NCBI RefSeq assembly: GCF_000426185.1
Contig: NZ_AUEW01000001.1
Span: forward strand, 1 to 64,000
Origin: Cellulomonas sp. URHD0024
GTDB lineage: Bacteria; Actinomycetota; Actinomycetes; Actinomycetales; Cellulomonadaceae
Length of the DNA stretch: 64,000 bases
Direction: 5' to 3'
Shown: positions 47,781-56,010 of the stretch, piece after piece
Position numbering within the stretch: position 1 is the first letter of the stretch
Layout of the letters: the number at the start of each line of letters is the position of its first letter
Made by a program: the position numbers and the translations under genes
Notes under the pieces: model-generated
Databases searched by the model: none
The model's input: only the letters and a program-made list of their open reading frames with translations
What the model was told of the DNA's origin: nothing

Positions 47781-48302
47781 GTGACGCTCGATCCCGGCAC
47801 CCGGAACCTGATCCTGCTCCGCCACGCCAAGGCGGAGCATCCGGAGCACATGGAGGACATCCAGCGTCCCCTGTCACTGGTCGGCAGACGCCAGGCAGGC
47901 CGTGTGGGCACCGCCCTGGCGGCCGATGCTCTGGTCCCTGACCTGGTGCTCTGCTCGTCGAGCGTGCGCACGCGCCAGACGTGGGAGCTCGCCCGGGCGA
48001 CGCTCGGCGCAGCGCCGGAGGTCCGGTTCGACGAGGCGCTCTACTACGCGGGGGTCCGCGAGGTGCTGGAGATCGTTCAGACGATCTCGGACGACGTGCG
48101 CACGTTGCTCGTCGTGGGTCACGAACCGACCATGTCGCACCTTGCGGTCGGTCTGGCAGGTCCGGACTCCGATCCGACGACCCTCGCCCGTGTCCGGGTC
48201 GGCGTTCCGACGGCCAGCTGGTCCCTGCTGACCGTCGCGACGCCCTGGGGCGCGCTGGAACCAGGCGACGCCGGCCTGCGCCGGCTCACGCTCGCCGAGT
48301 GA
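47781..48302 (+). CDS. sixA: Phosphohistidine phosphatase SixA-like
   Basis: 173 aa, histidine phosphatase superfamily. The catalytic RHG-type motif is LILLRHAKAEHPE with His at about residue 15, and the second His is in VVGHEPTMSHLA. Length and the LCSSSVRTRQTWEL segment fit SixA, which removes phosphate from phosphohistidine proteins. The GTG at 47781 has GACCCT 6 nt upstream, a weak leaderless arrangement; the 46-bp gap from fabI could also allow readthrough. Confidence 0.87.
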   Translation: MTLDPGTRNLILLRHAKAEHPEHMEDIQRPLSLVGRRQAGRVGTALAADALVPDLVLCSSSVRTRQTWELARATLGAAPEVRFDEALYYAGVREVLEIVQTISDDVRTLLVVGHEPTMSHLAVGLAGPDSDPTTLARVRVGVPTASWSLLTVATPWGALEPGDAGLRRLTLAE

Positions 48303-48330
48303 CGACGAAGCCGGCGGATCGGCGGTCGTC

Positions 48331-48376
48331 GGTCCGGTCGGCGGTCGGCGGTCCGGTCGGCGGTCGGCGGTCCGGT
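48331..48376. repeat. 19-bp tandem repeat, 2.4 copies
   Basis: Two exact units of GGTCCGGTCGGCGGTCGGC (48331-48349 and 48350-48368) and the first 8 bp of a third. It lies between the convergent sixA and serB genes and has no coding role. Confidence 0.8.
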
Positions 48377-48442
48377 GAGTTCGTGCGTCTGAACCGAGGT
48401 CGTTCGTTCCAACAGACGAACTCGGTAGGAATGCACGAACTC
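48377..48442. repeat. Nested inverted-repeat element between convergent genes
   Basis: GAGTTCGTGC at 48377-48386 is complementary to GCACGAACTC at 48433-48442. An alternative fold pairs GAGTTC and GTCTG with CAGAC and GAACTC, leaving GTGC bulged. ACGAACTCGG occurs twice as a direct repeat. The two folds exclude each other. It may be a terminator for both genes or a copy of a dispersed REP-like palindrome. Confidence 0.7.
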
Positions 48443-48468
48443 GGCGGCCTTGCGCGCCCGGCCGGCCG

Positions 48469-49134
48469 TCAGGCGGTGAAGACCGGCAGGGCCAGCACCG
48501 CGTCGAGACGGTCCCTGATCACGGCGTCCGCGGCGGCGCACAGCAGCGGCTTGGCGTTGTAGGCGATCCCGAAGCCGGCCGTGGTCACCATGTCGATGTC
48601 GTTCGCTCCGTCGCCGATCGCGATCGTGCGGGCGATCGGCACGTCGACGCGGGAGGCGTAGTCCCGCAGGGTCACGGCCTTGGCGGCACGGTCGACGACG
48701 TCCCCGCTGACCCTGCCCGTGAGGCGCCCGTCGAGAACCTCCAGCTGGTTCGCGTGCGTCAGCGTGATGCCGAGCCGCGCGGCGAGCGGCCCGACGATCT
48801 CGACGAAGCCGCCGGAGACCAGCCCGACAGGCCAGCCACGGTCCGCCATCTCGGCGATCAGCTCGACCGCACCCGGCGAGAGCACGACCTCCGCGAGCAC
48901 GTCGTCGAAGACCGACACCGGCAGGCCGGCCAGCGTCGCGACGCGCTCGTGCAGCGACGACGCGAAGTCGAGCTCGCCGCGCATGGCTCGCTCGGTGATC
49001 TCGGTGACCAGCGCCTCGGAGCCGGCGCGGGCCGCGAGCATCTCGATCACCTCGCCCGTGATGAGCGTGGAGTCCACGTCCATGACGAGCAGCCGGCGGC
49101 CGGGGGACAGGTCGAGGTGATCGGGGGAGGTCAC
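48469..49134 (-). CDS. serB: Phosphoserine phosphatase SerB
   Basis: 221 aa, last step of serine synthesis. HAD motif I MDVDSTLITGE, motif II GLVSGGFVEIVG, motif III/IV with Lys in VDRAAKAVTL and AIGDGANDIDMV. It is the short form without the ACT regulatory domains found in mycobacterial SerB2. The GTG at 49134 has TACTCT 8 nt upstream. Convergent with sixA. Confidence 0.93.
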   Translation of the reverse strand: MTSPDHLDLSPGRRLLVMDVDSTLITGEVIEMLAARAGSEALVTEITERAMRGELDFASSLHERVATLAGLPVSVFDDVLAEVVLSPGAVELIAEMADRGWPVGLVSGGFVEIVGPLAARLGITLTHANQLEVLDGRLTGRVSGDVVDRAAKAVTLRDYASRVDVPIARTIAIGDGANDIDMVTTAGFGIAYNAKPLLCAAADAVIRDRLDAVLALPVFTA

Positions 49135-49142
49135 GGGACGGG

Positions 49143-49148
49143 AGAGTA
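49143..49148 (-). promoter_or_regulatory. -10 box of leaderless serB promoter
   Basis: TACTCT on the reverse strand, 8 nt before the GTG at 49134. Confidence 0.5.
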
Positions 49149-49174
49149 GTCGGTTCCGGCCCGTGACCGTCCGC

Positions 49175-50419
49175 TCAGTCCGCCTCGATGACCGCGCCCT
49201 TCGGGACGACCGTGATGCCGGACTCGGTGACCGTGAACCCGCGGGCGAGGTCGTGCTCGTGGTCGAGCCCGATCCGCACGCGTTCGGGGATCTCGACGTT
49301 CTTGTCGATGATCGCGCGGTGGATCTGGGCGTACCGGCCTACCTCGATGTCGTCCATGAGCACCGAGTCGGTCACCTGCGCCCACGAGTGCAGCCGGATG
49401 CCCGGCGACAGCACCGACCCGCTGACGGTCGCACCCGAGATCAGCACGCCGGGGGACACGATCGAGTCCGCCGCGTGCCCCAGACGTCCCGCCCCGGCGT
49501 GCACGAACTTGGCGGGTGCCAGAGACGTGTAGCCGGTGTAGAGCGGCCACGCGTTGTTGTACAGGTTGAACACCGGCTCGATGGAGATGAGGTCGATGTT
49601 CGCCTCGTAGAACGCGTCGATCGTCCCGACGTCGCGCCAGTAGTTGCGGTCTCGCGGTGTCGAGCCTGGCACGTCGTTGCGGATGAAGTCGTACACGCCC
49701 GCCGTGCCGCGCTCCACGAACCACGGCGCGATGTCGCCACCCATGTCGTGCCGCGAGTTGACGTCCTCGGCGTCCGCGGTCACCGCGGCGACCAGGGCGT
49801 CCGCGTTGGCCACGTAGTTGCCCATCGAGGCCAGGATCTCGCCCGGGGAGTCCGCCAGCCCGACCGGGTCGGTCGGCTTCTCGCGGAAACGCGCGATCCG
49901 GCTGGGGTCGTTCGGGTCCACCTCGATGACGCCGAACTGGTCGGACTCCTCGATCGGCTGCCTGATGGCGGCCACCGTGAACTCGGCGCCCGACGCGATG
50001 TGCGCGTCGACCATCTGGGAGAAGTCCATGCGGTAGACGTGGTCGGCGCCCACGACGACGACGATGTCCGGGCGCTCGTCGTCGATGATGTTGAGGCACT
50101 GGTAGATGGCGTCGGCGCTGCCCAGGTACCAGTGCTTGCCGACGCGCTGCTGCGCCGGGACGGCCGCCACGTAGTTGCCCAGCAGCGAGCTCATGCGCCA
50201 CGTCTTGGAGACGTGCCGGTCGAGGCTGTGCGACTTGTACTGCGTGAGCACGATCACATGCAGGTACCGGGAGTTGATGACGTTCGACAACGCGAAGTCG
50301 ATCAGCCGGTACAGGCCCCCGAAGGGCACCGCCGGCTTTGCTCGGTGGGCGGTCAGGGGCATCAGGCGTTTGCCTTCCCCACCTGCGAGGACGATAGCGA
50401 GGACGCGCGGCGCTGCCAT
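49175..50419 (-). CDS. glgC: Glucose-1-phosphate adenylyltransferase
   Basis: 414 aa. It makes ADP-glucose, the committed step of glycogen synthesis. Nucleotide site [20 protein letters not shown], substrate segments [14 protein letters not shown] and FREKPTDP, and a C-terminal left-handed beta-helix (from about 290). Divergent from glgA, as in mycobacteria (Rv1213/Rv1212c). A -10 box lies 6 nt before the ATG. Confidence 0.95.
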   Translation of the reverse strand: MAAPRVLAIVLAGGEGKRLMPLTAHRAKPAVPFGGLYRLIDFALSNVINSRYLHVIVLTQYKSHSLDRHVSKTWRMSSLLGNYVAAVPAQQRVGKHWYLGSADAIYQCLNIIDDERPDIVVVVGADHVYRMDFSQMVDAHIASGAEFTVAAIRQPIEESDQFGVIEVDPNDPSRIARFREKPTDPVGLADSPGEILASMGNYVANADALVAAVTADAEDVNSRHDMGGDIAPWFVERGTAGVYDFIRNDVPGSTPRDRNYWRDVGTIDAFYEANIDLISIEPVFNLYNNAWPLYTGYTSLAPAKFVHAGAGRLGHAADSIVSPGVLISGATVSGSVLSPGIRLHSWAQVTDSVLMDDIEVGRYAQIHRAIIDKNVEIPERVRIGLDHEHDLARGFTVTESGITVVPKGAVIEAD

Positions 50420-50425
50420 GAGTCG

Positions 50426-50431
50426 ACCCTA
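50426..50431 (-). promoter_or_regulatory. -10 box of leaderless glgC promoter
   Basis: TAGGGT on the reverse strand, 6 nt before the ATG at 50419. Confidence 0.5.
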
Positions 50432-50473
50432 GGCCCCTCGCGCGGTCCGGGCGAGGTCAGAGCCGCCACGCGC

Positions 50474-50479
50474 TAGCGT
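50474..50479 (+). promoter_or_regulatory. -10 box of glgA promoter
   Basis: TAGCGT; transcription would start near 50486, giving a leader of about 43 nt that contains GAGGGG at 50514-50519. This gene is thus leadered, unlike its divergent partner. Confidence 0.45.
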
Positions 50480-50528
50480 GTCGCGGAAGAGCCGGTCGTC
50501 GGAGCCGGTCGCTGAGGGGATGATTCGC

Positions 50529-51755
50529 GTGCGTGTCGATCTGCTGACCCGGGAGTACCCCCCGCACGTCTACGGCGGGGCCGGCGTGCACGTCGTCGGG
50601 CTCACCCGCGTGCTCGCCCGCTCGATCGACGTGCGGGTGCACTGCTTCGACGGTCCGCGCGACGAGACCGGGGTCTCGGGATACGCGGTACCCGTGGACC
50701 TCGCCGGTGCGAACGCGGCGCTCCAGACGTTCGGCGTCGACCTGGAGATCGCCGACGCGGTGGGGCGGGTGGGCCTTGACGGAGTGGCGTCCGACCTCGT
50801 GCACTCCCACACCTGGTACGCCAACCTGGGTGGCCACCTCGCCGGGCTGTTGAACGGCATCCCGCACGTGGTCACCGCGCACAGTCTCGAGCCCCTTCGG
50901 CCGTGGAAGGCCGAACAGCTCGGTGGCGGCTACGCGTTGTCGAGCTGGGCGGAGAAGACGGCCTACGAGGGCGCGGCCGCTGTGATCGCCGTGAGCGGCG
51001 GCATGCGCGAGGACATCCTTCGGTCCTACCCGTCGGTGGACCCGGACCTGGTCAAGGTCGTCCACAACGGCATCGACCTCGACCAGTGGCAGCGACCGAC
51101 GGGCGAGGAGGTGCTCGCCCGCGCCGACGCGACGGTGCGTGCCCTCGGCATCGACCCGTCACGGCCGTCCGTGGTGTTCGTCGGCCGGATCACCCGGCAG
51201 AAGGGCCTGCCGTACTTCCTGCGGGCGGTCGAGCTGCTTCCCGCCGACGTCCAGGTGGTGCTCTGCGCCGGCGCACCCGACACCCCGGAGATCCTCGCGG
51301 AGGTGACCGGCCTGGTCGACGAGCTGCGCACGCGTCGCACCGGGATCGTCTGGATCGAGCAGATGCTGCCGCGGGACGACCTGATCGCCGTCCTCTCGCA
51401 CGGCACGGTGTTCGCGTGCCCCTCCGTGTACGAGCCGCTCGGCATCGTCAACCTCGAGGCGATGGCGGTCGGTCTGCCGGTCGTCGGCACCGCCACCGGT
51501 GGCATCCCGGAGGTCATCGACGACGGGGTCACCGGGCTGCTCGTCCCGATCGACCAGCTGCAGGACGGCACCGGTACGCCCGTGGACCCCGCCGCGTTCG
51601 TCGCCGACCTGGGTGCGGCGCTCGCCGACGCCGTCAGCGACGCCGCTCGGACCGCGCGGTGGGGCCTCGCCTCGCGGCAGCGCGTCGAGGACCACTTCTC
51701 CTGGGAGGCCGTCGCCGACCGCACCCTGGACGTGTACCGCGCAGCCCTGGCCTGA
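50529..51755 (+). CDS. glgA: GT4 glycogen / maltose-1-phosphate synthase (GlgA/GlgM)
   Basis: 408 aa, glycosyltransferase family 4 of the corynebacterial GlgA type. It starts MRVDLLTREYPPHVYGGAGV, the nucleotide-sugar site is VFVGRITRQKGL, and the acid pair EX7E is in VYEPLGIVNLEAMAVG. Mycobacterial members (GlgM) use ADP-glucose and glucose-1-phosphate to make maltose-1-phosphate, so either activity is possible. I choose the GTG at 50529: GAGGGG at 50514-50519 gives 9 nt spacing, whereas the ATG at 50520 directly abuts it. The GTG at 50478 lies in the -10 box. Confidence 0.92.
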   Translation: MRVDLLTREYPPHVYGGAGVHVVGLTRVLARSIDVRVHCFDGPRDETGVSGYAVPVDLAGANAALQTFGVDLEIADAVGRVGLDGVASDLVHSHTWYANLGGHLAGLLNGIPHVVTAHSLEPLRPWKAEQLGGGYALSSWAEKTAYEGAAAVIAVSGGMREDILRSYPSVDPDLVKVVHNGIDLDQWQRPTGEEVLARADATVRALGIDPSRPSVVFVGRITRQKGLPYFLRAVELLPADVQVVLCAGAPDTPEILAEVTGLVDELRTRRTGIVWIEQMLPRDDLIAVLSHGTVFACPSVYEPLGIVNLEAMAVGLPVVGTATGGIPEVIDDGVTGLLVPIDQLQDGTGTPVDPAAFVADLGAALADAVSDAARTARWGLASRQRVEDHFSWEAVADRTLDVYRAALA

Positions 51756-51841
51756 GCGGCACGACGCGGCCGGGCTCGATCGATCTATTCCGCCGAACCG
51801 CCGTAGAGGTTGGCGATGTTCTCCACTCGATCGGACCAGCC

Positions 51842-52630
51842 TCAGACCGCCAGCATCGTCGCGGCCGCGCTCATGGCGCGGCGGGCCAGCCGGTCCACGT
51901 CGCGCAGCGCGGTCGACCGCTGGTCGGCCTGCCAGAGGTTGACCGCGGCACCGTCGTCCTGGGCTGCCAGGGTGACGATCGCGCGCAGCCGGGCGGCACT
52001 CGTCAGCACCCGCACCGTCCGCCCGTCGAGGCCGTCGGGCAGCCGCCACGTGGGCAGCCCGATGTCGCGCAGCGCCACGATCGACTCGGCGGCGTCCGGT
52101 CGCCAGCGCGCCACGTCGAGCCGCTGCAGCGCGTCGGTCACCTGCAGCAGCCCTTGCTGCAGGTCGCGCTCGGCCTCGGCCAGCGAACCGGTGCGCGCGT
52201 GCACCGCATGCCTCCAGTCGGCCACCTCGGTGACCTCCCACGTCACCAGGTGCCCGGGTTCGAGGTGCGACCCGAACCGCTCGACCAGCGGCACCGCGAC
52301 GAGGCACGTGTGTCCCGACCGCACCAGGACCGCCTCTCCCGCGTCGGTCGCTGCTGCGCTCACTGCGGCGGGGGTCGCGCCCAGGTCCCCGGGTGCGGGA
52401 AGGACCGTCGCGGTCTCGCGCGGGCCGGGCTCGACGGCGTCGAGGAGCGACGAGAGCGGCTCGGTCGTGACGTCGTCACGGACCGGGTCGTTCGAGCCCG
52501 GCTCGTAGCGGACCGTGTGCGGCTCGTCGTCCGACTGGACCGCGCTCAGCAGGGGTCCGCGACCGACGCCGTCGCCCCCGAGCCACAGGGCGAGCAGCAC
52601 GGAGCGCGGGAGCTCCAGGGCGATGTCCAC
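51842..52630 (-). CDS. Conserved protein of unknown function
   Basis: 262 aa, no signal peptide or membrane helix. It begins MDIALELPRSVLLALWLGGD, has a middle with Thr/Pro-rich linkers, and ends in a helical, Ala/Arg/Leu-rich part (TDALQRLDVARWRPDAAESI). I do not recognise a domain. The GTG at 52630 has TACCTT 6 nt upstream; longer frames would overlap the divergent ATPase gene. The position between glgA and an ABC ATPase gives no clear clue. Confidence 0.75.
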   Translation of the reverse strand: MDIALELPRSVLLALWLGGDGVGRGPLLSAVQSDDEPHTVRYEPGSNDPVRDDVTTEPLSSLLDAVEPGPRETATVLPAPGDLGATPAAVSAAATDAGEAVLVRSGHTCLVAVPLVERFGSHLEPGHLVTWEVTEVADWRHAVHARTGSLAEAERDLQQGLLQVTDALQRLDVARWRPDAAESIVALRDIGLPTWRLPDGLDGRTVRVLTSAARLRAIVTLAAQDDGAAVNLWQADQRSTALRDVDRLARRAMSAAATMLAV

Positions 52631-52636
52631 TCGACA

Positions 52637-52642
52637 AAGGTA
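52637..52642 (-). promoter_or_regulatory. -10 box of leaderless promoter for the 262-aa protein
   Basis: TACCTT on the reverse strand, 6 nt before the GTG at 52630. Confidence 0.5.
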
Positions 52643-52716
52643 GGACGTGACGACGCTGGTGACGGAACGCACGTCGTCGCCGACCCTCCCGGCACCATGT
52701 CGTCGTGCAGGGCTAT

Positions 52717-52722
52717 TAGGGT
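52717..52722 (+). promoter_or_regulatory. -10 box of leaderless stand-alone ABC ATPase promoter
   Basis: TAGGGT, 7 nt before the ATG at 52730. The ATG at 52724 would be only one base from the box. Confidence 0.5.
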
Positions 52723-52729
52723 CATGCCC

Positions 52730-53521
52730 ATGACCGACGTGCTCGACCTGCAGGCCGTGAGCATCCGCCGCGGGACCACGACCATCCTGGACGACGTGTC
52801 GTGGACGGTCCGGGACGGTGAGCGCTGGGTGGTGCTCGGCCGCAACGGTGCGGGCAAGACGACCCTGGTGCAGGTCGCCTCCGGGCGCATGCACCCGACG
52901 ACAGGCACCGCCGACCTGCTGGGATCACGGCTCGGCCGTGTCGACGTGTTCGAGCTGCGTCCGCGCATCGGCCTGTCGAGTGCCGCGCTGGCGGACAAGA
53001 TCCCCGCGGGTGAGACGGTGCGTGACGTGGTCCTGACTGCCGCCTACGGGGTCACCGGCCGATGGCGCGAGAGCTACGAGTCGCTCGACGAGGCACGCGC
53101 GACCGATCTGCTCGGCGCGTTCGGGGTGGCGCACCTGAGCGACCGGTACTTCGGCACCCTCAGCGAAGGGGAGCGCAAGCGCGTCCAGATCGCTCGCTCC
53201 CTGATGACCGACCCGGAGCTCCTGCTGCTCGACGAGCCGGCCGCCGGCCTCGACCTCGGCGGACGCGAAGAGCTGGTCGCCGCGCTCGCCGAGCTGGCCG
53301 CGGACCGGAAGTCGCCCGTGCTGGTGCTCGTCACGCACCACGTCGAGGAGATCCCGCAGGGTTTCACCCACGTGCTCCTGCTCCGGCAGGGGAAGGTGTT
53401 CGCCGCGGGTCCCGTGGACGAGGTGCTCACCGCCCAGACGCTCTCCGGTGCATTCGATCTGGAGCTCGTGGTCGACAAGATCGACGGGCGCTGGTCTGCC
53501 CGCGCGAGTGGCCCACGCTGA
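52730..53521 (+). CDS. Stand-alone ABC ATPase (ModF/YlmA-like)
   Basis: 263 aa. Walker A GRNGAGKTT, signature GTLSEGERKRVQIARSLM (Glu in place of the second Gly of LSGG), Walker B LLLLDEPAAGLDLGGRE, switch VLVTHHVEEIPQGFTHVLLL. The EEIP sequence after the switch His is typical of ModF/YlmA soluble ATPases. No permease is nearby. A homologue lies next to serB2 in mycobacteria (Rv3041c), and here serB is 4 kb away, so loose linkage is preserved. Role unknown. Confidence 0.9.
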   Translation: MTDVLDLQAVSIRRGTTTILDDVSWTVRDGERWVVLGRNGAGKTTLVQVASGRMHPTTGTADLLGSRLGRVDVFELRPRIGLSSAALADKIPAGETVRDVVLTAAYGVTGRWRESYESLDEARATDLLGAFGVAHLSDRYFGTLSEGERKRVQIARSLMTDPELLLLDEPAAGLDLGGREELVAALAELAADRKSPVLVLVTHHVEEIPQGFTHVLLLRQGKVFAAGPVDEVLTAQTLSGAFDLELVVDKIDGRWSARASGPR

Positions 53522-53535
53522 CGTCGTCCGCGCCC

Positions 53536-53541
53536 TAGTAT
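53536..53541 (+). promoter_or_regulatory. -10 box of nfeD-SPFH promoter
   Basis: TAGTAT; predicted start near 53548 gives a leader of about 45 nt with AGGGGAG at 53577-53583. Confidence 0.4.
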
Positions 53542-53592
53542 CGAAGGACGGATCCGACGTCGGAGACCGCCAGGTGCAGGGGAGTGAGCCCG

Positions 53593-54027
53593 ATGGATTG
53601 GCTGTGGTGGGTCGGCGGGGCAGTGCTGTTCGGCATCCTCGAGATGCTCTCCCTCGACCTCGTCCTCGTCATGTTCGCGGGCGGGTGCCTGGCCGGCGCC
53701 GTCGCCGCGGGGCTGGATGCCCCGGTCGGCGTCCAGTTCCTGGTCGCAGCGCTGACGTCCGTCGTGCTGCTGGCGACGCTGCGCCCCTTCCTGCTCAAGC
53801 GCCTGCGTGAGCGCACGGTGCTGGTGGAGACCAATGCTGCGGCCCTCGTCGGCAAGGAAGCCGTCGTCGTCTCGACCGTGACCGTCGAGGGTGGGCGCGT
53901 GAAGCTCAACGGGGAGGTCTGGAGCGCCCGCGTCGACGACGCGTTGGCGATCCCGCCCGGTACGGAGGTGCGCGTCGCGCGCATCGACGGCGCCACGGCG
54001 GTCGTCGCACCCCTCGTCGGCGGCTGA
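53593..54027 (+). CDS. NfeD-like membrane protein
   Basis: 144 aa. Two or three N-terminal membrane helices (WLWWVGGAVLFGILEMLSLD, LVLVMFAGGCLAGAVAAGL, QFLVAALTSVVLLATLRPF) and a C-terminal OB-fold domain (GKEAVVVSTVTVEGGRVKLN). It is the short NfeD form without protease domain and pairs with SPFH proteins in membrane microdomains. Start: AGGGGAG ends at 53583, so the GTG at 53584 is too close and the ATG at 53593 is at good distance. Confidence 0.88.
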   Translation: MDWLWWVGGAVLFGILEMLSLDLVLVMFAGGCLAGAVAAGLDAPVGVQFLVAALTSVVLLATLRPFLLKRLRERTVLVETNAAALVGKEAVVVSTVTVEGGRVKLNGEVWSARVDDALAIPPGTEVRVARIDGATAVVAPLVGG

Positions 54028-54093
54028 GCCCTTCCTGATCGTGCGTACTACTCGTGGGCAGGGTGCCGGCGAGTGACCTCCTGGAGGACATAG

Positions 54094-55224
54094 ATGGACG
54101 ACCCTCAAACGATCGCTGCCTACATCGTCGGCGGCCTGATCCTGCTGTTCGTGATCATCGCGCTCGTGCGCGCGGTGCGGATCGTGCCGCAGGCCACTGC
54201 GGTCGTCGTCGAGCGGCTCGGCCGTTACTCGCGGACGCTGGACGCCGGTCTGCACCTGCTGATCCCGTTCATCGACCGGGTCCGTGCCGGTGTCGACCTG
54301 CGCGAGCAGGTGGTGTCGTTCCCGCCGCAGCCGGTGATCACCTCCGACAACCTCGTGGTGAGCATCGACACGGTCATCTACTTCCAGGTCACCGAGCCGA
54401 AGTCGGCGGTGTACGAGATCGCCAACTACATCCAGGGCATCGAGCAGCTCACCGTCACCACCCTGCGCAACGTCGTCGGGTCGATGGACCTCGAGCAGAC
54501 GCTGACGAGCCGTGACCAGATCAACGGGCAGCTCCGTGGCGTGCTGGACGAGGCGACCGGCAAGTGGGGTGTGCGCGTCAACCGCGTCGAGCTCAAGTCG
54601 ATCGACCCGCCCGAGAGCATCAAGGGCTCGATGGAGCAGCAGATGCGCGCCGAGCGTGACCGTCGCGCCACGATCCTCACCGCGGAGGGCATCAAGCAGT
54701 CGCAGATCCTGACCGCGGAGGGCGAGAAGCAGTCGGCGATCCTGCGCGCCGAGGGCAACGCCCAGGCGGCGATCCTCAACGCCGAGGGTGAGGCCCGAGC
54801 GATCCTGCAGGTGTTCGACGCCGTCCACCGTGGCGACGCCGACCCGAAGCTGCTGGCGTACCAGTACCTGCAGACGCTGCCGAAGATCGCGGCGTACCCG
54901 TCCAACAAGATGTGGTTCCTTCCGTCCGAGCTGACCAGCGCGCTGGGCACCTTCGCCAAGGGCTTCGGCGGACCGTTCACCGAGGAGTCGACGCGGCCCG
55001 CGGGCACGTCGCCGCTGGGCGACGACCTGCCGGCGACGACCCTGACGGACCCCGCCGAGGCGCTCGCCGAGGCGCGGCGTGAGTCGGCAGCCGCGACCGC
55101 GGACGCGACAAGCTCCGGCACGCTCAGCGGGGTGCCGTTCGACCCCGCAGCCGAGCTGGGACAGAAGCCGGGTTCCGGGGCGGTTCCACCGCGAGCCCCT
55201 GAGCAGCCGGCAACAGGCGCCTGA
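54094..55224 (+). CDS. SPFH/Band 7 (stomatin/paraslipin-like) protein
   Basis: 376 aa. N-terminal membrane helix (AAYIVGGLILLFVIIALVRA, about 5-24), SPFH domain (about 30-200; ATAVVVERLGRYSRTLDAGL, GVDLREQVVSFPPQPVITSD), then a charged helical region (MRAERDRRATILTAEGIKQS and near-repeats ILTAEGEKQSAILRAEG), then an Ala/Pro-rich tail. GGAGG lies before the ATG. With NfeD it likely forms an oligomeric membrane scaffold. The role in stress or membrane quality control is inferred from the family. Confidence 0.93.
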   Translation: MDDPQTIAAYIVGGLILLFVIIALVRAVRIVPQATAVVVERLGRYSRTLDAGLHLLIPFIDRVRAGVDLREQVVSFPPQPVITSDNLVVSIDTVIYFQVTEPKSAVYEIANYIQGIEQLTVTTLRNVVGSMDLEQTLTSRDQINGQLRGVLDEATGKWGVRVNRVELKSIDPPESIKGSMEQQMRAERDRRATILTAEGIKQSQILTAEGEKQSAILRAEGNAQAAILNAEGEARAILQVFDAVHRGDADPKLLAYQYLQTLPKIAAYPSNKMWFLPSELTSALGTFAKGFGGPFTEESTRPAGTSPLGDDLPATTLTDPAEALAEARRESAAATADATSSGTLSGVPFDPAAELGQKPGSGAVPPRAPEQPATGA

Positions 55225-55229
55225 CGGGA

Positions 55230-55261
55230 CGAGGGGCCGGGCCGCTGGGCCCGGCCCTTCG
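55230..55261 (+). terminator. Terminator after the SPFH gene
   Basis: GGGCCGGGCC and GGCCCGGCCC form a strong stem closed further by GA/TC on the flanks, followed by TTCGTCTTCG. It begins 6 nt after the stop. Confidence 0.75.
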
Positions 55262-55309
55262 TCTTCGTCGGCCACGGCGTCGTCGTTCGCTCACAGCGAA
55301 CGGGTAGCG

Positions 55310-55325
55310 GAGTGAGTGCTCACTC
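55310..55325 (+). promoter_or_regulatory. TetR operator
   Basis: GAGTGAGTGCTCACTC is a perfect 7-2-7 palindrome placed just upstream of the -10 box of the TetR gene, where a bound repressor would block RNA polymerase. It fits autoregulation by the adjacent TetR protein and control of the ABC exporter genes in the same operon. Confidence 0.75.
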
Positions 55326-55328
55326 AGT

Positions 55329-55334
55329 TAGTGT
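55329..55334 (+). promoter_or_regulatory. -10 box of leaderless tetR-ABC operon promoter
   Basis: TAGTGT, 7 nt before the ATG at 55342. Confidence 0.55.
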
Positions 55335-55341
55335 CGGCCGC

Positions 55342-56010
55342 ATGGAGATCGTTGCGCCGCCTGCCAAGGTTCGAGCCGCTCCGCTGCCACCGGACGAGCG
55401 CCGGGCCGCGATCCTGACGGCCGTCCGCCCGGTGCTCCTGGAACGCGGCGCCGCCGTCACCACTCGCGAGCTCGCCGAGGCCGCCGGTGTCGCCGAGGGC
55501 ACGCTCTTCCGCGTGTTCACGGACAAGCGCACGCTCGTGTACGAGGCGGTCATGGCTGCCGTCGACCCCGCCGCCGGCGTGCCCGAGATCAATGCGGTGG
55601 ACATGAGCCTGCCGCTGCGTGAGCGTCTGGTGGTGCTCACGCAGCTCGGATTCGCCCGTGCCGAAGCGGGGATGCGCTGGATGCAGCTCCTGCACGAGGT
55701 CTCGCGGGAGGAGCCCGCATCGGGCGACCGGCACGCGGAGATGCGTGCGTGGGCGCGGCGCACGGAGCCGGGAAACGACGCGGTCCGGGAGGCGGTCCTC
55801 GCGGTCCTTGCCCCGGACGCCGACGCCCTGCGACTCCCCGTCGAGGACGTCGAGGAGCTGTTCCTGACCGTCATCCTCGGCACCACCATGCGGGCGGTCG
55901 ACCAACGACGACGTGGAATGACGCCCGCGGCGCCCGATCCCGAACGCCTGGTCGATCTCCTCCTGCACGGCGTCCTGCGAAACCCCCAGTCCCCCGAGAG
56001 GAGCGCCTGA
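55342..56010 (+). CDS. TetR/AcrR family repressor
   Basis: 222 aa. N-terminal helix-turn-helix at about 35-65 (TTRELAEAAGVAEGTLFRVF, then TDKRTLVYEAVM); the rest is an all-helical ligand and dimer domain without a recognisable ligand class. The ATG at 55342 is preferred over a GTG at 55312 because the latter lies within the operator and upstream of the -10 box. It overlaps the first exporter gene (TGATG), so it probably controls it and itself. Confidence 0.92.
   Translation: MEIVAPPAKVRAAPLPPDERRAAILTAVRPVLLERGAAVTTRELAEAAGVAEGTLFRVFTDKRTLVYEAVMAAVDPAAGVPEINAVDMSLPLRERLVVLTQLGFARAEAGMRWMQLLHEVSREEPASGDRHAEMRAWARRTEPGNDAVREAVLAVLAPDADALRLPVEDVEELFLTVILGTTMRAVDQRRRGMTPAAPDPERLVDLLLHGVLRNPQSPERSA

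Noticed and set aside
50478-50528. Earlier GTG or ATG starts for glgA
   Set aside because: The GTG at 50478 overlaps the -10 box and the ATG at 50520 abuts the ribosome binding site; the GTG at 50529 matches the family N-terminus.
55312-55341. Earlier GTG start for the TetR gene
   Set aside because: It lies inside the operator and upstream of the -10 box, so it would not be in the transcript.
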